64,000 nucleotides of DNA, taken from Ambrosia x helenae (Eukaryota; Streptophyta; Magnoliopsida; Asterales; Asteraceae). The notes below the pieces were generated by a model. That model saw nothing but the letters and a program-made list of their open reading frames with translations. It had not been told where the DNA came from and ran no database searches. Positions within the stretch are counted from its first letter, which is position 1. Each line of letters begins with the position of its first letter. The translations under genes and the position numbers were made by a program. Location of the stretch: positions 80,680,555 to 80,744,554 of the forward strand of contig CM061232.1 in NCBI GenBank assembly GCA_030844895.1, in the 5' to 3' direction. Shown piece by piece: positions 33,223 through 45,369 of this stretch.

Positions 33223-33314
<92 letters not shown>
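33222..33314. repeat. (ATT)n microsatellite, left part
   Basis: About 30 uninterrupted ATT units directly abut the Helitron-like array. The open frames of Tyr or Ile runs here are artefacts. Confidence 0.95.
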
Positions 33315-33315
<1 letters not shown>

Positions 33316-35010
33316 TAGCTTTTATCCCGGGAGTGTCCCGGTGTTGAAAAATATAACCATTCTAATAATACTAAGGGGTTGTTTGGTTGATTAAGTGCTG
33401 AATCATTAAGAGGTCTGAATGGTTAAGATGTCTGAATGATTAAGCGCTGAATCATTAAGTTGGACCTCTTAATGGTTAGTTTTCTTGTCCCACGTTGGTA
33501 GGGGAGCCTCATTAAGGTTCAGCCTAGTTCAGTGCTTAATGGTTCAGCAACATCCCAAATCTTAATGATTCAGACTTAACCATTCCATTCAGAAGCTGAA
33601 ACAAACGTGCTGAATGCTAAATCATTCAGCGCTGAATGGTTAAGAGCCTTATTAAGAGGCTACCAAACAGCCCCTAATACTAATAGTAATAATTATTACT
33701 CTTGTAATTAAATAAATAAAACAAAATAACCTTGCTATAAGGTGACACCATGTGTTGCAGTGTTGCGCGATTCTTTCTCCTAGCTTCTATTGATGAAGTA
33801 TACCTATCCATCTTTAGAAGAGTAAAATTCCAATGATAGCATGGCGATTGAGCTAAATTTCAACATTGTATATAAGAACCTGGTTTAAAAGAAAAAACAT
33901 GATTAATGAATAACTTGAACACTTTGTGTTTTTTTTACTGTATGAACGAAACCCCATAAAAATAGTCGTTTTTTTCTCCGTTTTTTATATAGCACTATGG
34001 TACTCGTTGGAAACATAATAAAACGCTCGTTAATTTGGTGTAATTTTTTTCTTTAAAAAATTTCGTATATAAAAGATATTAACGTTTAAAAATGATGGGA
34101 GGAAACATTAGAGAGAAAAATTTAAATTTGTTTTTAAATTTTTAAAGAGATTTGAGTTAGATAAGTGTAGGAGAATGAATGAAAACAAAATAAAAAAATA
34201 AATTAAAAACTCTCACCTCAACGTGCCACGTGGCAGCCTCCATTGAATGTCACCTCATCAATATTCAATTATTTTATTATAAGCTAGTTTATTTCCCGGG
34301 AGCGTCCCGGATTGAGAAATCTAAGTTAAGTGAATAAAATTCGAAGTATCTAAACTATAAAAATGACATCTGCCAATATATGATTAATGAATATTATTAT
34401 TATTTTAAACAAATCTCTGCCATAAGTTATCATATTCTAATATAATAAAAATGGTAATTGGGTCGGGTATCACCTAATCCCAGGCCCGACCCAAACCCAC
34501 AATTTTTTTTTAAACTAATTCCAAACCTGACACAATACCTGTCGGGTTACAAAAAATAGTTGTTTTTTTCTCCGTTTTTTATATAGCACTATGGTATTCG
34601 TTGGAAAGATAATAAAACGCTCGTTAATTTGATGTATTTTTTTCTTTAAAAAATATCATATATAAAAGATATTAACATTTAAAAGTTATGAGAAGAAACA
34701 TGAGAGAGAAAATAATAAAGTTTTAATATTTACATTTAGTAGATTAGGTATTTTATAAATTATGTTAAATCATATTTAAGCCATATTTATTCCTTTTTTT
34801 TAATTGGTCCAGAGTTGCCACATCACATCCTATGTGGCATCTTTCAAAAGAGAGATTGCATAATATTATGACATGCCATTAAAAATGCTTTGGTTCATTA
34901 TATACTAATTTATACCTCGGGAGCGTCCCGGGTTGAGAAATCTAAGTAAAGTGAATAAAATTAGAAGTATCTAAACTAAAAAAATGGCATCTGGCAATAT
35001 ATGATTAATG

Positions 35011-35061
<51 letters not shown>

Positions 35062-35577
35062 TTAAACAAATCTCTGCCATAAATTATCATATTCTAATAT
35101 AAAAAAAAGGGTAATTGGGTCGGGTATCACCTAATCTCAGGCGCGACCCAAACCCACAATTTTTTTAAACTAATTCCAAACCTGACACAATACCTGTCGG
35201 GTTACAAAAAATAGTCATTTTTTTTCTCCGTTTTTTATATAGCACTATGGTACTCGTTGAAAAGATAATAAAACGCTCGTTAATTTGGTGTAATTTTTTC
35301 TTTAAAAAATCTCGTATATAAAAGATATTAACATTAAAAGTTATGAGAGGAAACATGAGGGAAAAAATAATAAAGTTTTAATATTTACATTTAGTATATT
35401 AGGTATTTAATAGATTATGTTAAATCATATTTAAACCATATTTATTTCTTTTTTTAATTGGTCTAGAGTTGTCACATCACATCCTATGTGGCATCTCTCA
35501 AAAGAGAGATTGCATAATATTATGACATGTCATCAAAAATGCTTTGGTTTATTATATATATATATATATATATATAG

Positions 35578-35578
<1 letters not shown>
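33315..35578 (-). mobile_element. Three tandem Helitron-like units
   Basis: Read on the minus strand, each unit ends in a GC-rich hairpin CCGGGA-CGC-TCCCGG followed about 9-11 bases later by CTAG or TTAG, matching the Helitron 3' end (hairpin then CTRR). Units are U1 33315-34283, U2 34284-34904 and U3 34905-35578. U3 begins TCTATATATA after an A, fitting the 5' TC rule, and the U1 end is followed by T, fitting insertion between A and T. Shared blocks include a ctccgttttttatatagcac core (33976, 34570, 35226). No Rep/helicase coding is present, so these are non-autonomous. The (ATT)n at 35013-35060 is an expansion inside U3. Confidence 0.62.
33375..33675. mobile_element. hAT-like MITE (301 bp) inside Helitron-like unit U1
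   Basis: The ends GGGGTTGTTTGGTTG and, from the right, AGGGGCTGTTTGGTAG are inverted repeats. It is flanked by the 8-bp direct repeat AATACTAA (33367-33374 and 33676-33683). The inside is dense in gaatcattaag/gaatggttaag blocks. Same family as 19959-20136. Confidence 0.78.
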
Positions 35579-35613
<35 letters not shown>

Positions 35614-35636
35614 GTTGTTGTTGTTGTTGTTGTTGT
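35579..35636. repeat. Compound microsatellite (ATT)n(GTT)n, right part
   Basis: Continues the ATT run on the other side of the Helitron-like array, then changes to GTT. A (TA)n run lies just inside the array at 35553-35576. Confidence 0.9.
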
Positions 35637-36719
35637 TTTTAGGTTTCAGATCTTAGGATATTATGTAGAATGAAAAAGATGTTTGAAAATATGTGTTGTT
35701 GGTGTAGAGAATTGGCTGCAGAGTCTATTTTATAAAGAGAGATGTGGTGGTGTTGATCGTTCGTTTGAAGAAAAAACAGGGCGGTGAAGGTTTGATACTT
35801 AATTTGAGGTGGTTCGTTTGAAGAACAAAACAGGGGAGGTACGAGGTAGAGTTTGAGACGAGCTTACAGGTCTATAGCATCATTTTTTTTTTTGGTATGA
35901 ATGTTCAGTTTTTATTTTTGTTGAAGTTTGAAATTGTTGGATTTGTTTGTATATATATGTCAAGAGTTTGATTTTTTTTTTTCGGTATGAATGTAACAAT
36001 GTAACAACGTAACACATAAGTTGTTACAGACAAATCTGACTTATTGTTACCTATTAAAAGGTTTAAAAAATTGAAAAAATGTAAAAGAACGGAAAAGAGA
36101 GGAGAGAGAGTCAGGAGAGAGAATAGAGATGAGAGAGATTTAGGAGAGAGAAGAGAGATGGACAAAATGCAATTCTCCAAAAATACCCTTTTGCTTCAAA
36201 CAAATAAAAAGGACAACTCTTTTAATAATATAATATTAGTTGATCAATCTCATCCATTGATGTTGGTTGATCAATGGTCACCATTAGGTTTCTAGAGTTC
36301 GCACAACTCATAAGGGTTTTTATTTTAGCCAAACCCAAGCATCATGAAGCAGTTTAGCCATTGTTAACAGTGAGGGAGCAGAGTTAATGAACGATTCAAG
36401 TCAAAACTCTAAATCATCATATTTGTTGTCGGGTCTGTCTTAGAAGTCCATATTAGAGCCGATCCATGACCACTCGTACACACAAACCGAGGCTTATCTT
36501 GTGATAACTCTAGATCGTCGGAGGACTCAACGGAGCAGTGACGATGATACGGTCTGAGTTGTCAGTGGTGATTGTGTTTGTTTCTAGTCATATTCTTATT
36601 TTTAAACGAGCCAGAATTTGGGTCGGAATCAGAGAGTTAGCGGCGAACATCGGTGGTGGCGGTGGTAAAAGGTGAAGATAAGTGGTGGGTGGGTTAGAGA
36701 GAAGAAGATGAAATGGGTG
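35637..36719. other. Non-coding, unassigned
   Basis: No gene recognised. A purine-rich GAGA-type stretch lies at 36090-36160. A gttgatcaat block occurs twice near 36238-36275. The open frames at 35905-36295 are low-complexity and have no domain. Confidence 0.45.
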
Positions 36720-36955
36720 GGGTAGGTGGTGGACCCATTTAAATTTCTAAATATTAATTAGATTTCTTTTAATTTTTATATCTTTTTAATGGTAATGGTA
36801 GTTTTGCCATTTCACACATACTTAAGTGAATAATCTAACCTTCATACACTCATGGACTATCTGAGTTAAACAATGTTAAAAGGTGAGGACTAGAACTGTA
36901 ATTTTAAAAAGATAGGGATTATAAGTGAAATTGAGACAAACCCTAAGAACTATTC
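36720..36955 (-). repeat. Terminal region of a dispersed MITE family (copy 2, inverted)
   Basis: The reverse complement reads through the same blocks as 19545-19785 (tcaatttcacttataatccc, ttaagtatgtgtgaaatgg). The flanks do not share a duplication with copy 1, so the two are treated as separate insertions. Confidence 0.55.
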
Positions 36956-37589
36956 GAACATTTTTATCTATCAAGAAAAATGATGACTTTTAATCAATCT
37001 CAATAAACATTTATAGTATACGTTAATAGAAAACTTAATTACAAAACTCTTTTCATACAAAAGTTACATTTTCATAATAAGGCCATGGGTATACTTTAAC
37101 CATTCTTAACGATGCCACATCAACCACTTCTCTCATTCACTCCACTTCATCCTATGGAAATGGTTTAACTTCACATAACTATATATATATTTTTTTTTAC
37201 AATTTTTGGTTTAAAAAGGAAAAATAATTAATTCAGTCTCTTAACATTGTTAACATAAAGAGGAAGTGGTATACAACGTCAGTTAACAAGCCATGTCACA
37301 TTTAACGTGCAAATTGTCAGTGTACACATCTTTACCCAAGTTAAAAAAAAATTGAAGCCAATACGACAATAAATAATCTATTAATTAACAAGATATTAAA
37401 ATAACTTATAAATCAGATTAATTATCTATATATTTAAACATCTAGAAATGAATACCCTAAGAAGGGTCAAGTTATTCTACACAGTGTAACAAAAGTAAGA
37501 ATGGTGAGAATGATACAAAAAGCATACTAATAGATTACGAAATATGACACAATGAATCATAAAAATGACACAATGATGAAAATAAGAAA
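36956..37589. other. Non-coding flank with gacacaatg repeats
   Basis: No gene. The last 60 bp carry gacacaatga-type blocks that continue on the other side of element C (44674-44702). Element C therefore inserted into a short degenerate tandem repeat. Confidence 0.6.
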
Positions 37590-37594
37590 AAGAC

Positions 37595-38273
37595 TGTAGG
37601 ATCGACTAACGGGTCACCCGACAATCACGAGCTTGATATTCAGAGTGCGGAATCCTCTAAATATGTTCTAATAGCTGAAACGAATATGAAACAATGATAT
37701 ACGAGTAATTAACACACACAAATGGGTCAAAAGATTAAAGATTTATCACTAAAACAGAGCTCGAGTGTTTATAATGATCAAATCAGACCTTACAGACCAG
37801 GGGAGGGTGTTCGGAGAGTGTGTGTGGCAAGAACTCATCATTAGGGCAATGATTGGGACTATTTATACCTCCCGTACTCGTACAGACCTGTTCATGCGAG
37901 TACGAGGTCAGTTCATGCGAGTACGATGCTATCCAGCATGATAAACTAGCGAGTAGGGCCGTACTCGCTAGTAGGTTCATGCGAGTAGGGGCTATCCAGC
38001 ATGAATACTGATATGGTATAGGCTGTAAATGCCTAAAGCTATTCCCTACTCGCCTGAAGTGTCCCAAACATCCCGAAACGCGTATAAACATCTCCAAACA
38101 CCCCGAAACACGTCCAAACAACATATATACTAGCCTAGGGACATCATGCACTAACAGACTCCCCCTTGGACCAGGCTAGTATACGATTACGAGCCATAAA
38201 CTGCTCGATTAACCTAGCCAACGACCTATAGAGACCTATCACTAGCTAGGGACATACAAACAATGCACTTACA
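37595..38273 (-). repeat. Element C 3' LTR
   Basis: 679 bp, bounded by TGTAGGATCG and CACTTACA. A TATAAATAG box on the minus strand lies at plus 37859-37867. The U3 part carries many gcgagtacg/gcgagtagg blocks (37870-38060). The open frame at 37783-38151 is repeated in the other LTR and has no domain. Confidence 0.93.
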
Positions 38274-38284
38274 AACTCCCCATT
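38274..38284 (-). other. Element C polypurine tract
   Basis: On the minus strand AATGGGGAGTT lies directly against the LTR. Confidence 0.75.
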
Positions 38285-40345
38285 GGACCTAGCTAGTGAT
38301 TTACAGACTCAACCTATCATCTAGCTAGGGACACACAAGAAGTGCATTTACAGACTCCTCGTTGGATCTAGCTGGAGATATATGGTCTTCGAGTCTTCAA
38401 GTCTTCATTTTCAGCATTCTTCAACTTAGGGTGACACTGCAGTGTATGACCTCTGAAGATTTGAACATATCAACTAATTTGAGCTTTAGACGTGGCTTCA
38501 TAAGATCTCGTCTTGGTCATCCATTTGCTTCGATAACTTGGGAGGTAACAAGAAATCTCCGCTTTTAATGATTGACAATTCTTTGACTTGGACGAAGATC
38601 AATATCATCTTCACTTTCATCTCTTGACTTTCATCTTCTTCAGCTTCGATTGCTGGAGCTCTACCACGATCTGGTTTCTTCGAAGATGAAATATCGGGTT
38701 CTTGCTGTTCAGGATGATTTTGTTGTTCAGGTTCGGGCCTTGTTCAGCTTCGAGCCTTGTCGTTTGAATCATGGTATGCACAGACGTTGTGTTGATCCTG
38801 CAGGAAAAATTAATAAAAACTGCATACAAACTACAACTTGTATTAGATACGACAAATAATCCGGAGTCAATCAAATTCTTGAAGTTTATCATTTGATGAA
38901 CTTTCAAGATTTGTTCATAGTGACCACCAATTTGAGAAACGAATCATTCTCCCCCTGAACATTTAGATCCTTTCAAATTTTACCCTGAACTCTCACGATT
39001 GACAATCTGTGACCCTGAAAGTGATATTTGACCCTTGAATTTTGTAAAATTTAGATTTTCTTTGAGTTTCGGCTTCGGATCTGAGATTCCAATTGAAGAA
39101 TACTTGTATTCCAACATCGGTCAATCAAAAATAAAGACAAAAGAAAGATTTTTTGGGTTTTTCAAGATAATCAAACAAAAATAAAAAATGCAGGAAATGT
39201 AAAACACTATTCACTATCATATTTTTGCGAGTTTTATCTGTTAGGGAGACATATCAGTGTACAGACTAATCTATAACCCTTATTTGTTCAGTAATAGTTC
39301 AAATTGCCAATAAGCATCCTACAACAACTGCCAGTATTGTTGTCCACCTAAACTCAAAATCAAGTTTATTGCTAGGCAGTTTAGATACGTTAAGGTAATA
39401 TTAAGACTTATGTACAAGGTGTTCCCCGCCACGCGACACATTCCCGTATCAAGTCATGCACAAAGCTTCCTCGTAACCGGTGAGTAAGCTGTTGTCATCC
39501 GTATTTTACAAGGAGTGGACTCAGTGGTGATCAGGTCTGCAGAAACGCTGCACCAGAGAGACCAGTGAGATCCAAACCAGGGTTCAAGTCAAATACCGTA
39601 TATTTGATTTTTCACGGTACGATGCTTTAGGTATATGATTTGATACCTTAGAGCGAATTCTCATTGAGAATAGGGTTTTGGCATATATGAATCTTTTTGC
39701 TCTTTTAGGATTCCCGGACGTCCCCTGATCAGAACTTATTCTATTTTTTTTGTTTTTGTTTTTTTTTCCAGGAAATGACATAGGGGTGTCTCAGTCGTAG
39801 GCTGCGACCCCAATGTACGACACGTGTGTCACTCCTAATTATTCTGAGAGACGTCTAGTTCACCCCGGATGTACCAACCTCTTAAAGACCATGAAACCTC
39901 GGATTTTGGCATGCTATCAAACGAGATTTCGGTACCAAGACCATATGCCAACGCACGTTGATCCACACATGATTCAGTAGATTTAGGTTTATATCACCGT
40001 GCCGAACTTGGAAATGGTTTTGAGCCTACCGACACATCATTGTAGAGGCTACCTATCAGTTCCAATATTTTTAAGATGATAAGAGTCCAGATAGTCCGAT
40101 TGATTGGTTAATATCATCTTCCCTATTTTCACCAAAAGAAACTCATTTTTGCAATTTTTCATTTTTTTTAATTTTTTTTTAATTTTTGAAATTTTATTTG
40201 GTTTTTTTTTTGAATTTTCTCCCCCTAAAAATCTAAAAATTTGCGAAAAGACAATATTTTTGTATTTTTCTGATTTTTGAAGAAAAATATTAATTAAAAA
40301 AATGATTTTCCGATGTGGTTTACTCAGATTTTCCCAAAATGCCTT
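38285..40345 (-). other. Element C non-coding region between pol remnant and 3' LTR
   Basis: No coding remains of an extra ORF were recognised. The 39230-40130 part is related to 61120-61930 in element B: both carry a cccgtatcaag block, a tttacaagg block and a ggtac-aagaccatatgcc block in the same order. Extra AGGGGGAG motifs (minus strand) lie at 38949-38956 and 40219-40226. Confidence 0.6.
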
Positions 40346-40349
40346 TTAC

Positions 40350-41035
40350 CTTTCAAAGATAGTCAAATTTCAATTTGTCAAGTGATTTGGTAAAAATTTT
40401 GGCAATTCGGTAGTCAGTGTGGACATAAATAATCACTGGATCCTTAGTGATTGTTATGGAAGTTACACTATTAATAAGAAAATGGAGGTGATAAGAAAAT
40501 GCAAACCATAGTCAAGCATGTGTGTAGAAGTATCCAAAGATAAACCTGGAAACAGCAGCTCAATGCAGCTACCTGATTCGTCTTCGCAGGTTGCAGGAAA
40601 CACATGTGACGACCTCCCAAGAACTGATATCCACCCGTTGCGGATCCAGCTTCAATATTGTAATCACCATTGATAAATTCACTAAAGTCAACGAGATCCA
40701 GCTTATCGCCATTAGGGTACCATAGACCTTTGGTCGGTAACCCTTTAGATAATGAAGGAACCGTTCTGCAGCAATCACCCAGTCCACTCTTATTTATTAC
40801 TGACATCCGTTGTTAAGTCGAAACACTGGGTCTGGAATTATTCTTATCGAGCATTTTCTCTTCTTTCTTCTTCTTTGATAACAAATCCCCCCTTTATTGG
40901 CTAAGGATACATATCCTCCAAAGATATTCTGATCAATTTATTGGAGCAATATGACATCTATTTTGTGCTAAGATGCCCGACTGTCAACAATCAAATGACT
41001 GCTGATAGTTCCTCCTGGAACACCCTGCACACTCG
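40350..41035 (-). pseudogene. pol: Element C pol scrap: protease joined to RNase H
   Basis: Just after gag a weak IVDSRAS block (about 40960-40985) recalls the protease active site, with Arg in place of the Gly. The sequence then passes at about 40800 into RNase H: RFLHYLKG, GLWYPNGDKLDLVDF, GGYQFLGGRHM and, near 40380-40430, a HTDYRIAKIFTKSL block. Frames shift several times. The deletion removed integrase and all RT catalytic motifs. Confidence 0.75.
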
Positions 41036-41043
41036 TTCAAAGA

Positions 41044-43155
41044 TTAGTTCTCGAGGGGGACCCAGGCCTTGACTATCTCTGGTCGGCCTAAGTCATCAAT
41101 CATAGGCAGCTCCATCCACCTACCATGAGGGGTAGGTGTTTTCTCATCAACAACAGTTGATGTAGATGGTGCTAATGAAGTAGATAAACTCACAGATGGT
41201 GCTTCAGCTGCTTTTGGCTTCCAAATCTGGTCATGCTTAGCCTTTACAGGTCTTTGCTTCACAGATTTGGGTGGTACCTGAGACTTCACCTTTGGGTCAG
41301 CCGGTGGCTTTGCCCTTTGGTTAGTCTTTGGACCTGCTTTTGGGCCTCCCTTGGGTTTTGCAACCTTAGGTGGAGCCTTGGAGCTTGATGCCTGATCAGC
41401 TTTAGGCTTTGCACCATCAACAACAACCCTTTGTTTCTTTTTCACATTCTTTGGTGTCACCTGAACTTGTTGTTCAGGTGTCTTATATCTTTGGTTGTTG
41501 TATTTAGGGGGCTTAAGTGCTTTCCCCTTTAATTTTCTCAGATAGGGACAATTAGCAATCAAGTGTCCAACCTCGTTACATTCATAGCATGACCTCCATT
41601 CTTCATAGTACTGGGGTTCATACCGTGACTGTCTCGAACTAACCTGAGAAAATCTAGGGCTACAGCTCCCTTGTGAGGTTCTAAATCGAGAGGTACTCGT
41701 ATATGAATCATAATCAGATGATCTTGGTGAAAAATTTCTTTGATGATTTTGAAGAGAATGTCTCATCTGATCAGTACCTTTCGATTTGATGGGCTTAAGT
41801 TCATTGATCTTGGGACCCTTTTGATTTTTCCCAAACCGATTCTTTTGATTCACATGTTTGGTGGGTTTGTGTTCAACATGTTTATTCTGATCACCGAGTT
41901 TTCTTATCTGAGCTTCAGTAACTGGTACTTCCTCAAAAATATGTTTAATCAAGGATTGATCCACATTCTTAATGGGAAACTCTTTATCAGAAAACAATTT
42001 GTCAGATCCCACCAACATGTACAGCCCTTCCGTGCCTTCAGTAAACTGAAAGTGCTTCTTTTCCGGTTCAGGTTCACACAAAATGTGATTTTTAATAGAG
42101 CTATGTGAACCTGATTGAGCCATCTCAGTTTTCTGGGATTCTTTATTAGAAACCTCAAGGTCTGCCTCCGGTAAGGCCTTTGGTTTCAATTTCTCTTTCC
42201 GTCTATTTACAGATCGTTTATTGTAACCAAATCCTTGATTTTCTTTTTGCCGATGTTTTTTAAGATCAACATCATTTTTACTTAGCACAAACTTTGCAAA
42301 CTGAAAACCATCTAGCTTATGTTGAGCTTTTTCATAATCAAATTTTGTTTGCGCTAATTCTTTCTTTATTTCCTCAAGAGTTTTAGAAAGCTCAGAATTT
42401 TCTTTCATTAAAATTTCATTTAAGTTTTTATGCTCCATTTCATTTGCTCTCAAAACTTCATTGATGGTTATACAATTTGCTAAATCGCAAGTAAGGGTCT
42501 GGTCGTTTTCAGACAGCCTTTCAATCGTACTTTGGAGTTCGGCACATTTAGAACAGACAAACCTGGAATATCCTTGAGCAATAGGGTCAGTTCCGTGCTT
42601 CATTTGAACTCCAACTTCTGGATTTTCATCATCAGCATATTCCTCTTCTAATTCACTTCTTTCGGAAGTTGAACAATTTGCATCAGTTCTGTTGATTTCT
42701 TCAGAACTTCGTTCAGGATCTTGTTCACTGGATGATTATTCACTATCTACGTCTGTACTCTCTACTGAGATTTGAGCACTCGCTAACACTTCTCCCGATT
42801 CCACAGTCTCTACTCGTTAAGCAAAACACGCAATTTCCCCATTAACACCTCCCATGAGTTGTGTCTTCTGGTCAAAGCCTTTCTCAGCAAGCACAGTAAG
42901 TACACTCGTAGCATCCGTGTTTGCTGAGACAGAGTGAATTGCAGGAGTAACGGAAACCACAACCGTTTCTTGATTGTTTTGAACATTGTTAAGTTGTCTG
43001 GTTTGATTCAGTTGACTTTGACTAGCATATGACGTTGATTTCCTCTCCAGATGGGCCCACGGATTACATCCGGAAATCCTCTGTTGTTGTCGTTGTTGGG
43101 CCAGTTGGGTGTTCATTGAAGACGCGAAAGCCCATGGTTTGGTTGCATTTGCCAT
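41044..43155 (-). pseudogene. gag: Element C gag, shortened and with two stops
   Basis: The N-terminal piece (42817-43155) begins MANATKPWAFASS. TAA codons at about 42817 and 42738 interrupt the frame. The larger piece (519 residues from the ATG at 42603) has a coiled-coil at about 20-110, a CCHC zinc knuckle CYECNEVGHLIANC about two thirds along, and a basic Lys/Pro-rich tail. Compared with element A gag, the UBN2 capsid region and the first zinc knuckle are missing, so this resembles the C-terminal half of a Sirevirus gag behind a short leader. It would not form particles by itself. The stop at 41044 is followed within 60 bases by the protease scrap. Confidence 0.8.
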
Positions 43156-43978
43156 TATGAAAGCCTTGTGAAAAAGTCAACTCTTGGTCAACAAAAGTCA
43201 AACTTCGGTCAAAGACGGTTAACACCTATTTTGAAAGTCAAACTTGGTCAACGAAAGTCAACTTTGGTCAACGCAAGTCAAACTTAGGTCAAAGACGGTT
43301 AACACCTATTTTGAAAGTCAAACTTAGTCAACGAAAGTCAACTTCGGTCAACGAAAGTCAAACTTAGGTCAATTTTAGGTTCAGGTCCTTTCAGGCGAGT
43401 AGGAACTCTATTCTTGTGTTTATAGGCGATTAGGGTTTTGTTGGGGCGAGTACGGTTGTAATCACTAGTATTACACGCGATTAGGGTGTAAATGCTAGTG
43501 AATAGGGACCTTTCAGGTGATTAGGGGCTATACCACATAAGAAAGTGGGGAATAGGCCCCTAATCGCATGTAATAGGGGCGAATACAGCTGTAATCGTGT
43601 GAATATGCTTGTAATCGCCTAAAGATTAGGCGATTAGGGACTGTACTCGCTAGAAGGTCTGCGTACTCGCTAGAACTGATCTGTAACCTCACTTTTGCTC
43701 AAAAACTGCCGTTTTTGACTCAAAATCTTATCCAAAACGAAGTGTTTAAACCCCAAATGATTGGAAAAGTTTCCAAGCACTTTTAGAACAAAACCTAATA
43801 AAAAACACACGTTTTTATCCATAAACACACACCAAGAATTTGAAAATAAGGGTTTTTATCAAAAACTCAAAGTTTCAAACTTCAAAACAGGTTTTTGCTT
43901 AAAAATCACAACTTTCCCACAAAAAACTACCTGTTTTTGCTCGTTTTTGCTATCAAAACACTCGTGATAAGAGCCTCG
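43156..43978 (-). promoter_or_regulatory. Element C leader with TTGAC-rich tandem repeats and LTR-type blocks
   Basis: Non-coding, between PBS and gag. Two units of 80 bp (43211-43290 and 43291-43370) share aaagacggttaacacctatt. Across 43160-43375 the plus strand has about 16 gtcaa, i.e. TTGAC on the transcribed sense strand, the core of WRKY-type W boxes. At 43385-43680, gcgagtac and gcgattaggg blocks like those in the LTR recur. Confidence 0.6.
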
Positions 43979-43990
43979 GCTTTGATACCA
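43979..43990 (-). other. Element C primer binding site
   Basis: TGGTATCAAAGC on the minus strand, two bases from the 5' LTR. It is an iMet-tRNA type site with one difference from the standard TGGTATCAGAGC. Confidence 0.85.
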
Positions 43991-43992
43991 CT

Positions 43993-44671
43993 TGTAGGAT
44001 CGACTAACGGGTCACCCGACAATCACGAGCTTGATATTCAGAGTGCGGAATCCTCTAAATATGTTCTAATAGCTGAAACAAATATGAAACAATGATATAC
44101 GAGTAATTAACACACACAAATGGGTCAAAAGATTAAAGATTTATTACTAAAACAGAGCTCGAGTGTTTACAATGATCAAATCAGACCTTACAGACCAGGG
44201 GAGGGTGTTTGGAGAGTGTGTGTGGCAAGAACTCATCATTAGGGCAATGATTGGGACTATTTATACCTCCCGTACTCGTACAGACCTGTTCATGCGAGTA
44301 CGAGGTCAGTTCATGCGAGTACGATGCTATCCAGCATGATAAACTAGCGAGTAGGGCCGTACTCGCTAGTAGGTTCATGCGAGTAAGGGCTATCCAGCAT
44401 GAATACTGATATGGTATAGGCTGTAAATGCCTAAAGCTATTCCCTACTCGCCTGAAGTGTCCCAAACATCCCGAAACGCGTATAAACATCTCCAAACACC
44501 CCGAAACACGTCCAAACAACATATATACTAGCCTAGGGACATCATGCACTAACAGACTCCCCCTTGGACCAGGCTAGTATATGATTACGAGCCATAAACT
44601 GCTCGATTAACCTAGCCAACGACCTATAGAGACCTATAACTAGCTAGGGACATACAAACAATGCACTTACA
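43993..44671 (-). repeat. Element C 5' LTR
   Basis: 679 bp, partner of 37595-38273. Followed by the AAGAC duplication. Confidence 0.93.
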
Positions 44672-44676
44672 AAGAC

Positions 44677-45369
44677 ACAATGTTACATAAAAGACACAAT
44701 GATATAACGTAAATTCTAAAAACTACAAGCTAAATTCAAAAAAAGGGAAAACCTAAAAACTAAGATCGTAAAGTTCGATGAGACGATTCCAATGCCGCTT
44801 GAATGAGTTCAATCAAAGTCCGTTTGATACCCTTCCTACGACTTCCTATTTTTCTTTCACTGTGTATTTTATCCTAACCCACCCTAAGAAATATAATATT
44901 TAACACATGTCTATTTTTACCAACAAATACTAGTGGCAACAAGGCACACAACCTAAACACACTACATGTAAATTAGGCCATGAAGTTTACCTTTAACTTT
45001 TTTAACTTCACCTAGATTCTACACTTTTCACTTTTTCGTCTTTTACATTATCTCATTTTAAGGAAATGGTTTAATGCCATTTAATTCTACCTCATCACCT
45101 TAACTTTCTCTTTTATGATTCTTGTTAACATATTAACTTATGGCCACTTTAACACCCCCTAACTGGAGAAGAGAGTGGTGTATAATGAAGATTAAAATGT
45201 CACATCACCGTTAACACCATTAGTGTTAAAGTACAAAACATAGCCTAACGGATTCTTGGTTAGTTAACATATATATTGACCACAGACCCGTTTAATAAAC
45301 AACTCAGTCAAACATGTCTCATTTAAAACGGGTCAACTCCTTAACTCATTTATGTGTTTTTTAAGTAGT

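Larger units (their letters stand above)
37595..44671 (-). mobile_element. Element C: non-autonomous Sirevirus-like copia
   Basis: 7077 bp on the minus strand, with 679-bp LTRs and the target duplication AAGAC (37590-37594 and 44672-44676). Order on the minus strand: 5' LTR, PBS, 0.84-kb leader, gag, a scrap of protease joined to RNase H, a 2-kb non-coding region, PPT and 3' LTR. Integrase and RT are missing. By eye the LTRs differ at seven positions (about 1%), six of them transitions, so insertion is fairly recent and probably relied on enzymes from a relative. Confidence 0.93.

Noticed and set aside
33094..33394. Open frames rich in Tyr or Ile
   Set aside because: They are translations of the ATT microsatellite.
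19545..36955. A single 17-kb Mutator element bounded by the two inverted MITE-like ends
   Set aside because: The flanks of the two ends share no 9-bp duplication and no transposase was found between them; separate insertions are simpler.
37783..38151. Host gene (122-residue frame, repeated at 44181-44549)
   Set aside because: Both copies lie in the element C LTRs, explaining the duplication; no domain is recognisable.
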